Source of the DNA: a candidate division KSB1 bacterium
GTDB taxonomy: Bacteria > Zhuqueibacterota > Zhuqueibacteria > Zhuqueibacterales > Zhuqueibacteraceae
Assembly (NCBI GenBank): GCA_034506255.1
Contig: JAPDPX010000008.1
Location: 248,001 to 312,000, forward strand
Length of the DNA stretch: 64,000 nucleotides
Direction: 5' to 3'
Below, piece after piece: positions 17,840 to 25,304 of the stretch. A program made the position numbers and the translations under genes. The first letter of the stretch is position 1; the number at the start of each line of letters is the position of its first letter. The notes beneath the pieces were generated by a model. It made no database searches. It saw only the letters and a program-made list of their open reading frames with translations, and was not told where the DNA came from.

Positions 17840-20002
17840 TCACTCATTGCCGGCCGACGGGGTGATGCCCATTTCCTGCAGGAGATAATCGGCGCCGGCA
17901 AACTTCTGCGTCACCCACAGCACGTAGCGAATGTCCACTGCGATCGAGCGGCTATAGTCTTCGCTCCAGGCATAGTCGTTGATTGTGGCCTCGAAGGCAC
18001 GGTCGAAATTCACGCCCACCAGTTCGCCGCGGGCGTTGAGCAGCGGGCTGCCGGAATTGCCGCCGGTGGTGTCGAGATTGTAGAGCACCGCCACCGGCAC
18101 GTCGTGCAATTGCGGGTGGGCGAAGCGGCCGTAGTCTTTCGCGCGATGCAGTTGGATGAGTTTTTCCGGTGTATCGAACGGCTCCCGGCCGGTGGTCTTG
18201 GCGATGACACCGGAGAGCGTGGTGATCGGCCGGTAGTAGACGGCATCCGCCGGCGAATAGCCGCGAACGCGGCCATAGGTGAAGCGCAGTGTGCGATTGG
18301 CATCGGGAATGAAATCGGCCTGGCGGAATTCCTTTTTCACTTCAATGAGCTGGCCATACAGTTTTTCCAGGGCACCGTTGCGGCGTTGCGTCTGCCGTCG
18401 CATTTCTTCATAGGCCGGATAAAGCGACTGTGCCAGAGTGAGGAACGGATCTTTCAATTTCTGCAATTCCCGGGGTGGTTTTTCCAGGCAGGCCATCAAA
18501 AAACGTCCGTCTTTGAGTTTGCTGCGCGCATACGCCTGCCGGATGAATTTGTCGATGGTTTTCTGCGGGTCATCGCCTGCCACGATATCCGCCAGCGCCG
18601 CGAGTCGTTGCTTGGCCGGCAGCCGGGCGGCGCGCAACAGCAGCTCTTTCAAAAAAATCCTGTCGGTCGGCTCATGAAAATCGGCGACGGCCTGCTGCAG
18701 GCTTTGTTTGGTGGTGTTGAAGTTGCGCTCCATGTAGGCGGGCAGGCGTTCCAGGTCGGGCTTCTGCAACTCCCGGCTGGCTTCGTAGACGGAAAAGCCG
18801 AAGCGGAACAGCGTGACACTGCCGAGATGTTGCAGCAGCAGATCGCGTTCGGCCGTCGCCCGCATGTCATCATAGACCTGCGCGATTTCCGCGAGCAGCG
18901 TGCCATATTTCTGCCGGCGGCCGGGATCCGCCGCGATGAATGCCTGCAGCGCCTGCTCCTGCGCCCGCTTTTGCTCGACCAGAGCGAGGCGCTGCAAACC
19001 TTTGAGTTTGCCGCGATAATTTTTCATGGTGTTGGCCAGGCTCTTGATGCGGCTGGCGTGTTTGAGCGCGACGCTGCGGTCGGCGCGTCCCTGCTCCTCC
19101 ATCGTTTTGATTTGCCACTCATAGAGATCGGCGACATAGGGCATGCGGACCTCTTGCTCGAAGGCGAGATAGGCCGCGGTCTGGTGGCGGTAGGTGCGGC
19201 CGGGATAACCGAGCAGAAAGACAAAGTCGTCTTCGTTCACGCCTTCGGGCGCCACGCGCAGCACGGCCTTGGGATGATAGGGCACGTTGTCGGGGGAATA
19301 CTCTGCCGGCGAGCCATCCGGCGCCACATAGGCGCGCAGAAAGGAGAAATCGCCGGTGTGGCGCGGCCACACCCAGTTGTCCTCCTCGCCGCCAAATTCG
19401 CCGATGCTGCGCGGCGGCACATACACCAGTCGCACGTCTTTGAGATGGGTGTAGAGGAACAGCACGTAGGTTTTGCCGATGAACATCTCCGCGATTTCCG
19501 CACGCCGGCCCGGCTGTGCCTGCTCGGCGGCCTGCACCATCTCCTTGATCTTGCGCTCGAGGGCCCTGGCGCGCTCACTGTAGTCCATTTCCCCGCTGAC
19601 GGCGCTCAACACTTCCGCGGACACGTCCCGATACGATTCGATCAGGCGCACGGTGAGCCCCCTGGCCGGAATTTCCTCGTTCCGCGTGGCGGCGAGAAAG
19701 CCACGCTTCACATAATCCTTCTCCGCGGTGCTGGCGGCCGCCACCGCGCCGAAAGCGCAATGATGATTCGTCAGAATCAAGCCCTCCGGGGAAACAAACG
19801 AGCCGGTACAGCCACCCACCATGACGATGGCGTCGATCAGACTCACGCCGTTGGGATTGTAAATGGCAGTGGGATCGATCAGCAGACCCCGGTCTTTGAG
19901 CGGCAATTTGTGAATGTCGCTGATCGGCCACATGCCCTCGTCGGGCGCCGCCTGCAACGCGGGCGCCAGGCAGAACGCCACAATAAGAAGAAAACGTCGC
20001 AT
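17840..20002 (-). CDS. S46 family dipeptidyl peptidase, DPP11-like specificity predicted
   Basis: This is a 720-residue periplasmic peptidase that removes dipeptides from oligopeptide N-termini. The ATG at 20002 follows AAGGAG and a signal peptide ends near residue 18. The catalytic His is in LTNHHCAFG (residues 80-81), an Asp lies in the EEDNWVWPRHTGDFSF segment, and Ser650 is in GGNSGSPLLN. Eighteen residues after Ser650 comes Arg668 (VNFDRAFE). In the known enzymes that position is Arg in DPP11, which prefers acidic P1 residues, and Gly in DPP7, so acidic specificity is predicted. It heads a run with the Asp-box and TolB-like genes. Confidence 0.93.
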   Translation of the reverse strand: MRRFLLIVAFCLAPALQAAPDEGMWPISDIHKLPLKDRGLLIDPTAIYNPNGVSLIDAIVMVGGCTGSFVSPEGLILTNHHCAFGAVAAASTAEKDYVKRGFLAATRNEEIPARGLTVRLIESYRDVSAEVLSAVSGEMDYSERARALERKIKEMVQAAEQAQPGRRAEIAEMFIGKTYVLFLYTHLKDVRLVYVPPRSIGEFGGEEDNWVWPRHTGDFSFLRAYVAPDGSPAEYSPDNVPYHPKAVLRVAPEGVNEDDFVFLLGYPGRTYRHQTAAYLAFEQEVRMPYVADLYEWQIKTMEEQGRADRSVALKHASRIKSLANTMKNYRGKLKGLQRLALVEQKRAQEQALQAFIAADPGRRQKYGTLLAEIAQVYDDMRATAERDLLLQHLGSVTLFRFGFSVYEASRELQKPDLERLPAYMERNFNTTKQSLQQAVADFHEPTDRIFLKELLLRAARLPAKQRLAALADIVAGDDPQKTIDKFIRQAYARSKLKDGRFLMACLEKPPRELQKLKDPFLTLAQSLYPAYEEMRRQTQRRNGALEKLYGQLIEVKKEFRQADFIPDANRTLRFTYGRVRGYSPADAVYYRPITTLSGVIAKTTGREPFDTPEKLIQLHRAKDYGRFAHPQLHDVPVAVLYNLDTTGGNSGSPLLNARGELVGVNFDRAFEATINDYAWSEDYSRSIAVDIRYVLWVTQKFAGADYLLQEMGITPSAGNE

Positions 20003-20113
20003 GGAAAACTCCTTGCAGCATCTCGTCGCATTTGTTGTCTGAATCATGCGTCATTGCCTGCTTGGTCAGAGTGCCGGCCACTTCCCCGCACCGTCATCCT
20101 TCGGAAACTTTTT

Positions 20114-20184
20114 GAGTAACGCAGGCATCGCTGCCTGCAGTCAATGAGTCTGCGCTGCGTCTCCACATGTAACTGAGGCATTAC
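20114..20184 (-). repeat. Family C dispersed repeat, minus-strand copy
   Basis: Read on the minus strand it starts GTAATGCCTCAG, then CGCAGCGCAGAC, then CTGCAGGCAGCGATGCCTGCG, and ends with GTTACTC. The same order of blocks occurs on the plus strand at 58001-58078 and 27416-27488. It lies in the gap between the S46 and SDR genes. A separate 17-base palindrome (CAACGGCCTGGCCGTTG) follows at 20219-20235. Confidence 0.7.
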
Positions 20185-20218
20185 TCTGCACCGGCAGACC
20201 CCCGCGAGCCTGGCTCTG

Positions 20219-20235
20219 CAACGGCCTGGCCGTTG
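20219..20235. repeat. Small palindrome, CAACGGCCTGGCCGTTG type
   Basis: This palindrome recurs with one change at 22070-22086 (CAACGGCTTGGCCGTTG), and a related hairpin is at 2268-2288. All three are intergenic. Its role is unknown; a short REP-like hairpin is likely. Confidence 0.5.
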
Positions 20236-20255
20236 GATGAAAACCCTGCAAGGTC

Positions 20256-21065
20256 TCATTCGATTTCCGCGCGCAAGCGCCTGGCCATGCCACGGGCGTA
20301 AAAGCGCGGCGCCAGCCGGTTCAGCCAGTAAGCCAGCCGGCTGATGTTGCCCACCAGCAACAGTTGTTTTTCGCGGCGCGCGCCCTGCAAAATGCGCTGC
20401 GCGGCGGCCAGCGGTGCCATCTTCCTGCCCACCACCACCTGCTCGTGCCGCACCGGATTGCCATCGGCGCCCAGCGCGTTTTTGTTGATGGCCGTGTCGA
20501 TGAAGGAGGGGCACACCAGCATGATGGCAACGCCTTCGGCTTCGAGTTCCGGCCGCAGGCTTTCGAAGAAGCCATGCAACGCGTGCTTGCTGGCGGCATA
20601 GCCGGTGCGGCCGAGCAGCGGCGAGAAGCCGGCCACGCTGGAAAGGGTGATGATCATGCCCCGGCTTTGCTGCAACGCCGGCAGCGCCGCCGCGGTCCAG
20701 TTGAGCGCGCCGAAAAAATTCACCGCCAGCACGCGGCGAATCACTTCAATATTGGTGTGCGCGAAGCGGCTGCGATGGCTGAGGCCGGCATTGTTGATCA
20801 GCACATCGATGCGGCCGAAGTCCTGCAGAATTTTTTGCACGAGTTTTTGGGTGACTTCCCAATCGGTCACGTCGCCGGCATGGCCGGTGAAACGGACGGG
20901 CGTGGCTTGAAAGGCGCGGGCGAGGCATTCCAATTCCTGAGCCGCCCGGTCGATGCCGACCACCAGGGCGCCGGCCTCGCCAAAGCAGCGGCAGAGCGCA
21001 CGGCCCAGACCGCCGGCGGCACCGGTGATGATCACGACCTTATCTTTGAAATCGCGCTTTGGCAT
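20256..21065 (-). CDS. Short-chain dehydrogenase/reductase (classical SDR)
   Basis: This 269-residue NAD(P)-dependent oxidoreductase has the cofactor motif TGAAGGLG near residue 15, NNAG at LINNAGLSHRS, the catalytic Ser in LSSVAGF and the YAASK pair. The C-terminal region (LAYWLNRLAPRFYARGM) is hydrophobic, as in SDRs that sit on membranes or act on lipids. It overlaps the end of the upstream epimerase gene by 26 bases, so the two are translated from one message. The substrate is not identifiable. Confidence 0.9.
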   Translation of the reverse strand: MPKRDFKDKVVIITGAAGGLGRALCRCFGEAGALVVGIDRAAQELECLARAFQATPVRFTGHAGDVTDWEVTQKLVQKILQDFGRIDVLINNAGLSHRSRFAHTNIEVIRRVLAVNFFGALNWTAAALPALQQSRGMIITLSSVAGFSPLLGRTGYAASKHALHGFFESLRPELEAEGVAIMLVCPSFIDTAINKNALGADGNPVRHEQVVVGRKMAPLAAAQRILQGARREKQLLLVGNISRLAYWLNRLAPRFYARGMARRLRAEIE

Positions 21066-21999
21066 AACGGGCGAACACCTCGCGGGAGGTCAGCACCGGC
21101 GTGTAGCCGAACTCGCGTTTGAGTTTCGTATTGTCCAGCACCGGCCGGTAGCGCAGAAAATCGAGTTGGGCCGGGCCGTAGGGCGTCAGCCGCAGTTTGT
21201 GCAGCAGCGCCAATCCCCATCTTAACAAACCTGCCGGCAAAGTCAACGTTTTCCTGCCCAGCATGTGGGCAAGCTCTGCCAGCGTGAGTGTGCCGTCGCC
21301 GGCGAGATTGTAGATGCCGGTTTTGTCCGTGAAGATGGCCTGGCGTATACAGGCGGCCGCGTCCTGATCCCAAATGAAAACGAACGGACTGTCACTGCCC
21401 TTGACCGCCAGCAACCAGGGCATTTCGAAGTAGGCGGTGATCGGGTTGTGCGTGGTTTCCCCCAGAATCGTGCTCACCCGGAAGATGACCTGTTGCAATT
21501 CGGGGTGTTCGCGGCGGTGACGCGCCAGCAGCTCTTCGATCAGTCGTTTATGACGCGCGTAGGGAATCTCGTCATTGCCGCGCAGCGGATGTTGCTCGGT
21601 GAGCAGCGGGGGATTGTCCGCGTGATAGCCATAGGCGGCGCCGCTGGAAGTCACGATGATTTTTTCGACCCCGGTGGCGAGGCAGGCGTGCAGCACATTT
21701 TGCAAACCGCCGATTTCGACGGCCTCGGCCAGGGCGCGATCACGCGGCACCAAAATCGCCGCCAGATGCACCACTGTGGTGATGCCATGCCGCCGGAAAA
21801 GCTCCACCAGTTGCGGGGAACGAATGTCGAGCTGCCCGTACTGCACGCCAGCAAGCTGTTGTTCGGGTGGGGTGGCGCGCACGTCGAGTGCGACCAGCGT
21901 GCAGGCCGGCAGGGCGCCGGCACGTTGTTGTGTCACCAGATCCGCCAGCACGATTTTGCCGAGGTAGCCGGCCGCGCCGGTGATCAAAATGTTTTTCAT
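21040..21999 (-). CDS. NAD-dependent epimerase/dehydratase (extended SDR)
   Basis: This 319-residue protein begins MKNILITGAAGYLGK, the extended-SDR TGxxGxxG motif. VVHLAA, the Ser in IIVTSSGAAYG and the YARHK catalytic pair follow in the expected order. Members act on nucleotide sugars or related metabolites; the C-terminal part (TPYGPAQLDFLRYRPVLDNTKLKREFGY) resembles proteins annotated only as SDR family. It overlaps the downstream SDR gene, which suggests two steps of one pathway. Confidence 0.9.
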   Translation of the reverse strand: MKNILITGAAGYLGKIVLADLVTQQRAGALPACTLVALDVRATPPEQQLAGVQYGQLDIRSPQLVELFRRHGITTVVHLAAILVPRDRALAEAVEIGGLQNVLHACLATGVEKIIVTSSGAAYGYHADNPPLLTEQHPLRGNDEIPYARHKRLIEELLARHRREHPELQQVIFRVSTILGETTHNPITAYFEMPWLLAVKGSDSPFVFIWDQDAAACIRQAIFTDKTGIYNLAGDGTLTLAELAHMLGRKTLTLPAGLLRWGLALLHKLRLTPYGPAQLDFLRYRPVLDNTKLKREFGYTPVLTSREVFARYAKARFQR

Positions 22000-22069
22000 G
22001 CGTATCGCGTCCTGCTCATTGGCAGGGTGAAAGAACGCGCCATTTCAGGAGGTTGTGAGACTGTTTCTG

Positions 22070-22086
22070 CAACGGCTTGGCCGTTG
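22070..22086. repeat. Small palindrome, CAACGGCTTGGCCGTTG type
   Basis: It is the partner of the palindrome at 20219-20235 and lies just outside the left end of repeat A. It is intergenic. Confidence 0.5.
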
Positions 22087-22107
22087 CATCGACTCGCGCG
22101 AGCCGGG

Positions 22108-22441
22108 CTCCGCAAGCAACGCCGATTTGATCGCGACGCCCAACCATCCGGGGGATGGGGCATGAGGAATTTGGCAGGCCAACGTGCGGTCAACTCCGGC
22201 AGGAGTGAACTGTTTTTAGTCAAGCGGCATATCGCATTTCCCCAAACTCCGTCAGGAGTGACCTGACCGGCTCTGCTCAAAAAACCGCGTCAGATCACGG
22301 GAAATTCTACAGGCCACTCCTCGCGGAGTTTAAAGACGCGCAAGCTTCGAATGTCTACAAACAGTGCACTCCTGACGGAGTTTGGGGAACGAGACATTTC
22401 TTTCGGTCAACAGCAAGCTAACATGCAAAATTCAGGTATAA
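22108..22441 (+). repeat. Family A element, copy 1: nested palindromic repeat
   Basis: This element of about 335 bases also occurs inverted at 34660-34995. It contains four 14-base palindromes of the form ACTCC-N4-GGAGT at 22193, 22246, 22316 and 22368. The two halves are also inverted to one another: GGAGTGAACTGTTTTTAG on the left pairs with CTACAAACAGTGCACTCC on the right, and GGAGTGACCTG pairs with CAGGCCACTCC. No reading frame is kept between copies, so it is not a gene. It may be a MITE-like element or a structured RNA. Confidence 0.8.
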
Positions 22442-22548
22442 ACAGTTCGACCCGCTGGAGCTGTTTCCCGGCGCTGCTGAGAGGGCGCACGCCCAGCAGC
22501 CCCGCCCGGGACGCTCTGTTTATAGCACGACAGCGACTCAATCATAAG

Positions 22549-22680
22549 CTATCAGGATCAAACACAAAAATTCTCCCACGCAAGCAGCGCTCCCACGGAA
22601 AAAGCCATTTCGTGGGAGAGAAGCCGTGACCCCCTCGGCAAACGGGCGAATTTCGCAGTCAGGCCGCTCGACATTCGAAA
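22549..22680 (+). repeat. Family B dispersed repeat, copy 1
   Basis: This block matches 37230-37375 along its whole length. Shared runs include TCAGGATCA, GGAAAAAGCCATTTCGTGGG, GGCAAACG and CGAATTTCG. One copy has an extra segment after CGTGGG, so the reading frame is not conserved. It is intergenic, and its boundaries are approximate. Confidence 0.7.
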
Positions 22681-22742
22681 AAAGTCTCGTGTGACTTCGA
22701 CCTGGAATAACTGACGGCGTTTTGTGAACCCGCCATTTATTC

Positions 22743-22832
22743 TGAGCAACAGCAAGCCGGCATGCAAAATCAGATAGCAGCATTGGACATCATCTTGTTG
22801 GCAGGCAGGGATGCCCGCGTCACTCCATAAGG
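22743..22832 (+). repeat. Fragments of repeats A and C
   Basis: GAGCAACAGCAAGCCGGCATG and the following CAAAAT at 22743-22773 repeat the right end of element A. At 22779-22832, a short segment with TTGTTGGCAGGCAGGGATG and GCGTCACTCC matches the second half of family C. With copies A and B beside it, the whole 22000-22862 gap is repeat-derived, with no gene. Confidence 0.5.
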
Positions 22833-22862
22833 TCACTGCGAACGACGACGCATGTGCCATTT

Positions 22863-23813
22863 TTATCCCTGCGAAATTCCACGAGTGTTACCGGCTGCCG
22901 GTGGGCGCAGCGACCACAACCATGCCAGTGTTGTCCCGCTGATGATGTGCCAAATTCCCCACCATGCCGCCACCAGCGCCATCCCGCCCAGGCCGCCAAA
23001 GAAATTGAAGATCAACAGCAATCCCAAGCCGGAGTTTTGGATGCCGATCTCGATGGCGATGGCACGGCAATCAGGCTCGGGCAGCCGGGCTGCGCGGGCA
23101 ACAGCATAACCACCCGCCAGTGCCAGGCCGTTCTGCACCATTACTGCAAACGCCACCCGGCCGACATGATTCACAAAGTTGTCCCAATTCGCCAGCAGCG
23201 CGGCCAGCACAAAGCCGCCGAAAAAGAGCAGCGAGAGGATTTTCATCGGTCGTTTGAGCGCCGTGGCCAGCCGTGGCCGGCGATACGCCAGCAGCAGGCC
23301 GAGCGCCAACGGCAGGCCCAGCAGCAACAACACCGCGGTCATGAGATCCACCGGATCCAGCGCGATTTTGCGCAAGAGCGCGTGCGCCGGCGGATAAAGC
23401 GAGCCCCAGAAGGTGAAGTTGAGCGGTGTCAGGACCAGCGCGGCGGCGGTGGAACAGGCCGTCATGCACACAGACAGCGGGGTGTTGCCGCGGGCGAAAT
23501 AGGTGAGAAAGTTCGAAAGGTTGCCGCCCGGGCAGGCGGCCACCAACAGCATGCCCAACGCCATGCTCGCGGCCGGCGCCAGAAGGCACACCAGCACAAA
23601 GGACAGGGCCGGCAGCAGGATGAACTGGCCGAGCATGCCGATCAAAATGGACCGGGGAAACTGCAGCACCAGTTTGAAATCACCGAGTTGCAAATCCAGC
23701 GCAATGCCGAACATCACCACGCCGAGAATCACATTGAGCAGCGTCAGCGTGGCGGGGTTGAAGTTGAGAGGGATGGCATCCAGGGCGGGCAAGCTGAGGA
23801 TCTCCTCCGTCAT
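22863..23813 (-). CDS. Bile acid:sodium symporter (BASS) family transporter
   Basis: This is an inner-membrane protein of 316 residues with about nine or ten hydrophobic helices. The family marks are the PGGNLSN loop and EIGIQNSGLG, which form the crossed-helix sodium site. BASS members move bile acids, organic acids, pantoate or similar anions with sodium; the substrate here is unknown. The start is three bases after the stop of the PAP2 gene, so it is the last cistron of a four-gene minus-strand operon. Confidence 0.9.
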   Translation of the reverse strand: MTEEILSLPALDAIPLNFNPATLTLLNVILGVVMFGIALDLQLGDFKLVLQFPRSILIGMLGQFILLPALSFVLVCLLAPAASMALGMLLVAACPGGNLSNFLTYFARGNTPLSVCMTACSTAAALVLTPLNFTFWGSLYPPAHALLRKIALDPVDLMTAVLLLLGLPLALGLLLAYRRPRLATALKRPMKILSLLFFGGFVLAALLANWDNFVNHVGRVAFAVMVQNGLALAGGYAVARAARLPEPDCRAIAIEIGIQNSGLGLLLIFNFFGGLGGMALVAAWWGIWHIISGTTLAWLWSLRPPAAGNTRGISQG

Positions 23814-23816
23814 TCT

Positions 23817-24407
23817 TCATTGCTTCTGTGATGGTTGTTCAGCCGCCGGCTGCGGCCGTCCGGGAACGCAGTGTTGCCGGGCGAACTGATGCGCCTTGAG
23901 TACAAGCCAGGCACAGGTCATCCCGAACAGCGCGCCCCCGGCAACGTCGGAGGGATAGTGCAAGCCGAGATAGATGCGCGAGAAGCCGGAAAGAAAGGCA
24001 CAGGCATAAAGCGGCGTGCGCTGCTGCGGATAAAAGTGCGTGAACAGTGCTGCCGCGGCAAACGAGTTGGCGGCGTGGTTGGAGGGGAAAGAGAACGAGG
24101 TGCTTTTGCCCAAAATCATGTGGACCCCCTCCAGCACGACGCACGGCCGCAGCCGCTGAAACCAGGGCTTGAGCACGAAGGCGGCGATTTGATCGCTGAG
24201 CAGAATCACCGGAATGATCAGCAGCGCGGCGCTGCGGCCGGTCGGGCCGCCCTTCCACCACAGCCAGACATAAACCGCGGCAAACAGCGGAAACCAGTTG
24301 CGCGGGTTGGTGACGATCGGCATGAGCCAGTCGAGCACCCCGCATTGCAGCGTGTGATTGACGAAGAAGAACAGGGCAATGTCGATTTGCAGAAGCTGTT
24401 CGAGCAT
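23817..24407 (-). CDS. PAP2 family membrane phosphatase
   Basis: This 196-residue membrane protein has the three acid-phosphatase motifs in order: KPWFQRLRP (KxxxxxxRP), PSNHA (PSGH type) and SRIYLGLHYPSD (SRxxxxxHxxxD). It probably removes phosphate from undecaprenyl pyrophosphate, lipid A or another lipid phosphate at the periplasmic face. It lies between an outer-membrane protein gene (12 bases upstream) and the BASS transporter (3 bases downstream). Confidence 0.92.
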   Translation of the reverse strand: MLEQLLQIDIALFFFVNHTLQCGVLDWLMPIVTNPRNWFPLFAAVYVWLWWKGGPTGRSAALLIIPVILLSDQIAAFVLKPWFQRLRPCVVLEGVHMILGKSTSFSFPSNHAANSFAAAALFTHFYPQQRTPLYACAFLSGFSRIYLGLHYPSDVAGGALFGMTCAWLVLKAHQFARQHCVPGRPQPAAEQPSQKQ

Positions 24408-24419
24408 AAGGCATCACGC

Positions 24420-25142
24420 TTACATGCCAAAACCCATGGTCAGCAGAAAGGCCACGCCATTGAGATCGACCCGGCGATTTTGCGGCAGACCGGTGACAAC
24501 GCTGCCCTGCTTGCGCGTCACGCGCACGTCGTGATACAACAACGACAGGGTGGAGGTGATGCCGTCATCGGTGGTAAAGTAGACGCCGGCCTCCGCCCCC
24601 CAACCCCAGGCGCGATACTGGCGCCTCTCGCTGGGCGTGCCGTTGGCGTTCGCCTCCCGGCTCCAGAGAATGGTGTGACACACCACCGGCCGCAGCAACA
24701 GTCCGGTGTCTTCGAGCGAGGTGACTTTGTCCATGCCGGTTTTGGCGGCCCAGCCCAAGCCGGGCAGATTGGGCAGATTCATTTCGAGCAGGGAGAGTTT
24801 GAGCACCGGCCCGGCCATGAGCGGCAGCATGGTGCGGGTGAAATCGATTTCAGCAGTTGGCCGCACGCCTGTCACCGCCTCGCCGGCGACGAAGGCCAGG
24901 TCGCGATAGTGCCGGCGATGCACGCCGGCGCCCACCGCGAAATCCCACTGCCACACACCGGTGCGATCGATGCTGGTGCCCAGCCAGGCGCCGCCGTAAA
25001 CACCACCCGCCATGTGAGCGGGATAAATCGCGCCGAAGGTGAAATCCCAATTCACCGACTGGCTGTGCGCCGGTGCCGCCAGCGCCAATGGTGTGAGCAG
25101 GGCGGGCAGGATTTTAAGAATGTTGTGGCTGCGTATTCTCAT
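24420..25142 (-). CDS. Putative outer-membrane beta-barrel protein of unknown function
   Basis: The protein has about 240 residues with a signal peptide (ILPALLTPLALAAPAHSQ) and an alternating, glycine- and aromatic-rich pattern that suggests a beta-barrel. It ends VAFLLTMGFGM, close to an outer-membrane insertion signal. The ATG at 25142 follows GGAGGAAAG. It is second in the operon after the amidohydrolase, so it may be a channel or a structural protein for that enzyme's substrate. No named family was recognised. Confidence 0.75.
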   Translation of the reverse strand: MRIRSHNILKILPALLTPLALAAPAHSQSVNWDFTFGAIYPAHMAGGVYGGAWLGTSIDRTGVWQWDFAVGAGVHRRHYRDLAFVAGEAVTGVRPTAEIDFTRTMLPLMAGPVLKLSLLEMNLPNLPGLGWAAKTGMDKVTSLEDTGLLLRPVVCHTILWSREANANGTPSERRQYRAWGWGAEAGVYFTTDDGITSTLSLLYHDVRVTRKQGSVVTGLPQNRRVDLNGVAFLLTMGFGM

Positions 25143-25304
25143 TTTCTTTCCTCCGGGGAAGCGCGCTGTGAAAACGTTGTTGCATTGCCGGCATGCCGGC
25201 AATGGTTGCCACATGCCTCCTGCGCAAACCGGCTGTGGCTGTTGCCTGGCAGGGCTGCCGGAGAGGGGACTCGGCCATGGTCTGCCAGCGTGCGGCAGAT
25301 CCGG

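Noticed and set aside
22193..22381. CRISPR array formed by the repeated ACTCC...GGAGT words
   Set aside because: The repeats are only 14 bases, alternate in sequence, have unequal spacing, and the spacers themselves are conserved between copies; no cas genes are near.
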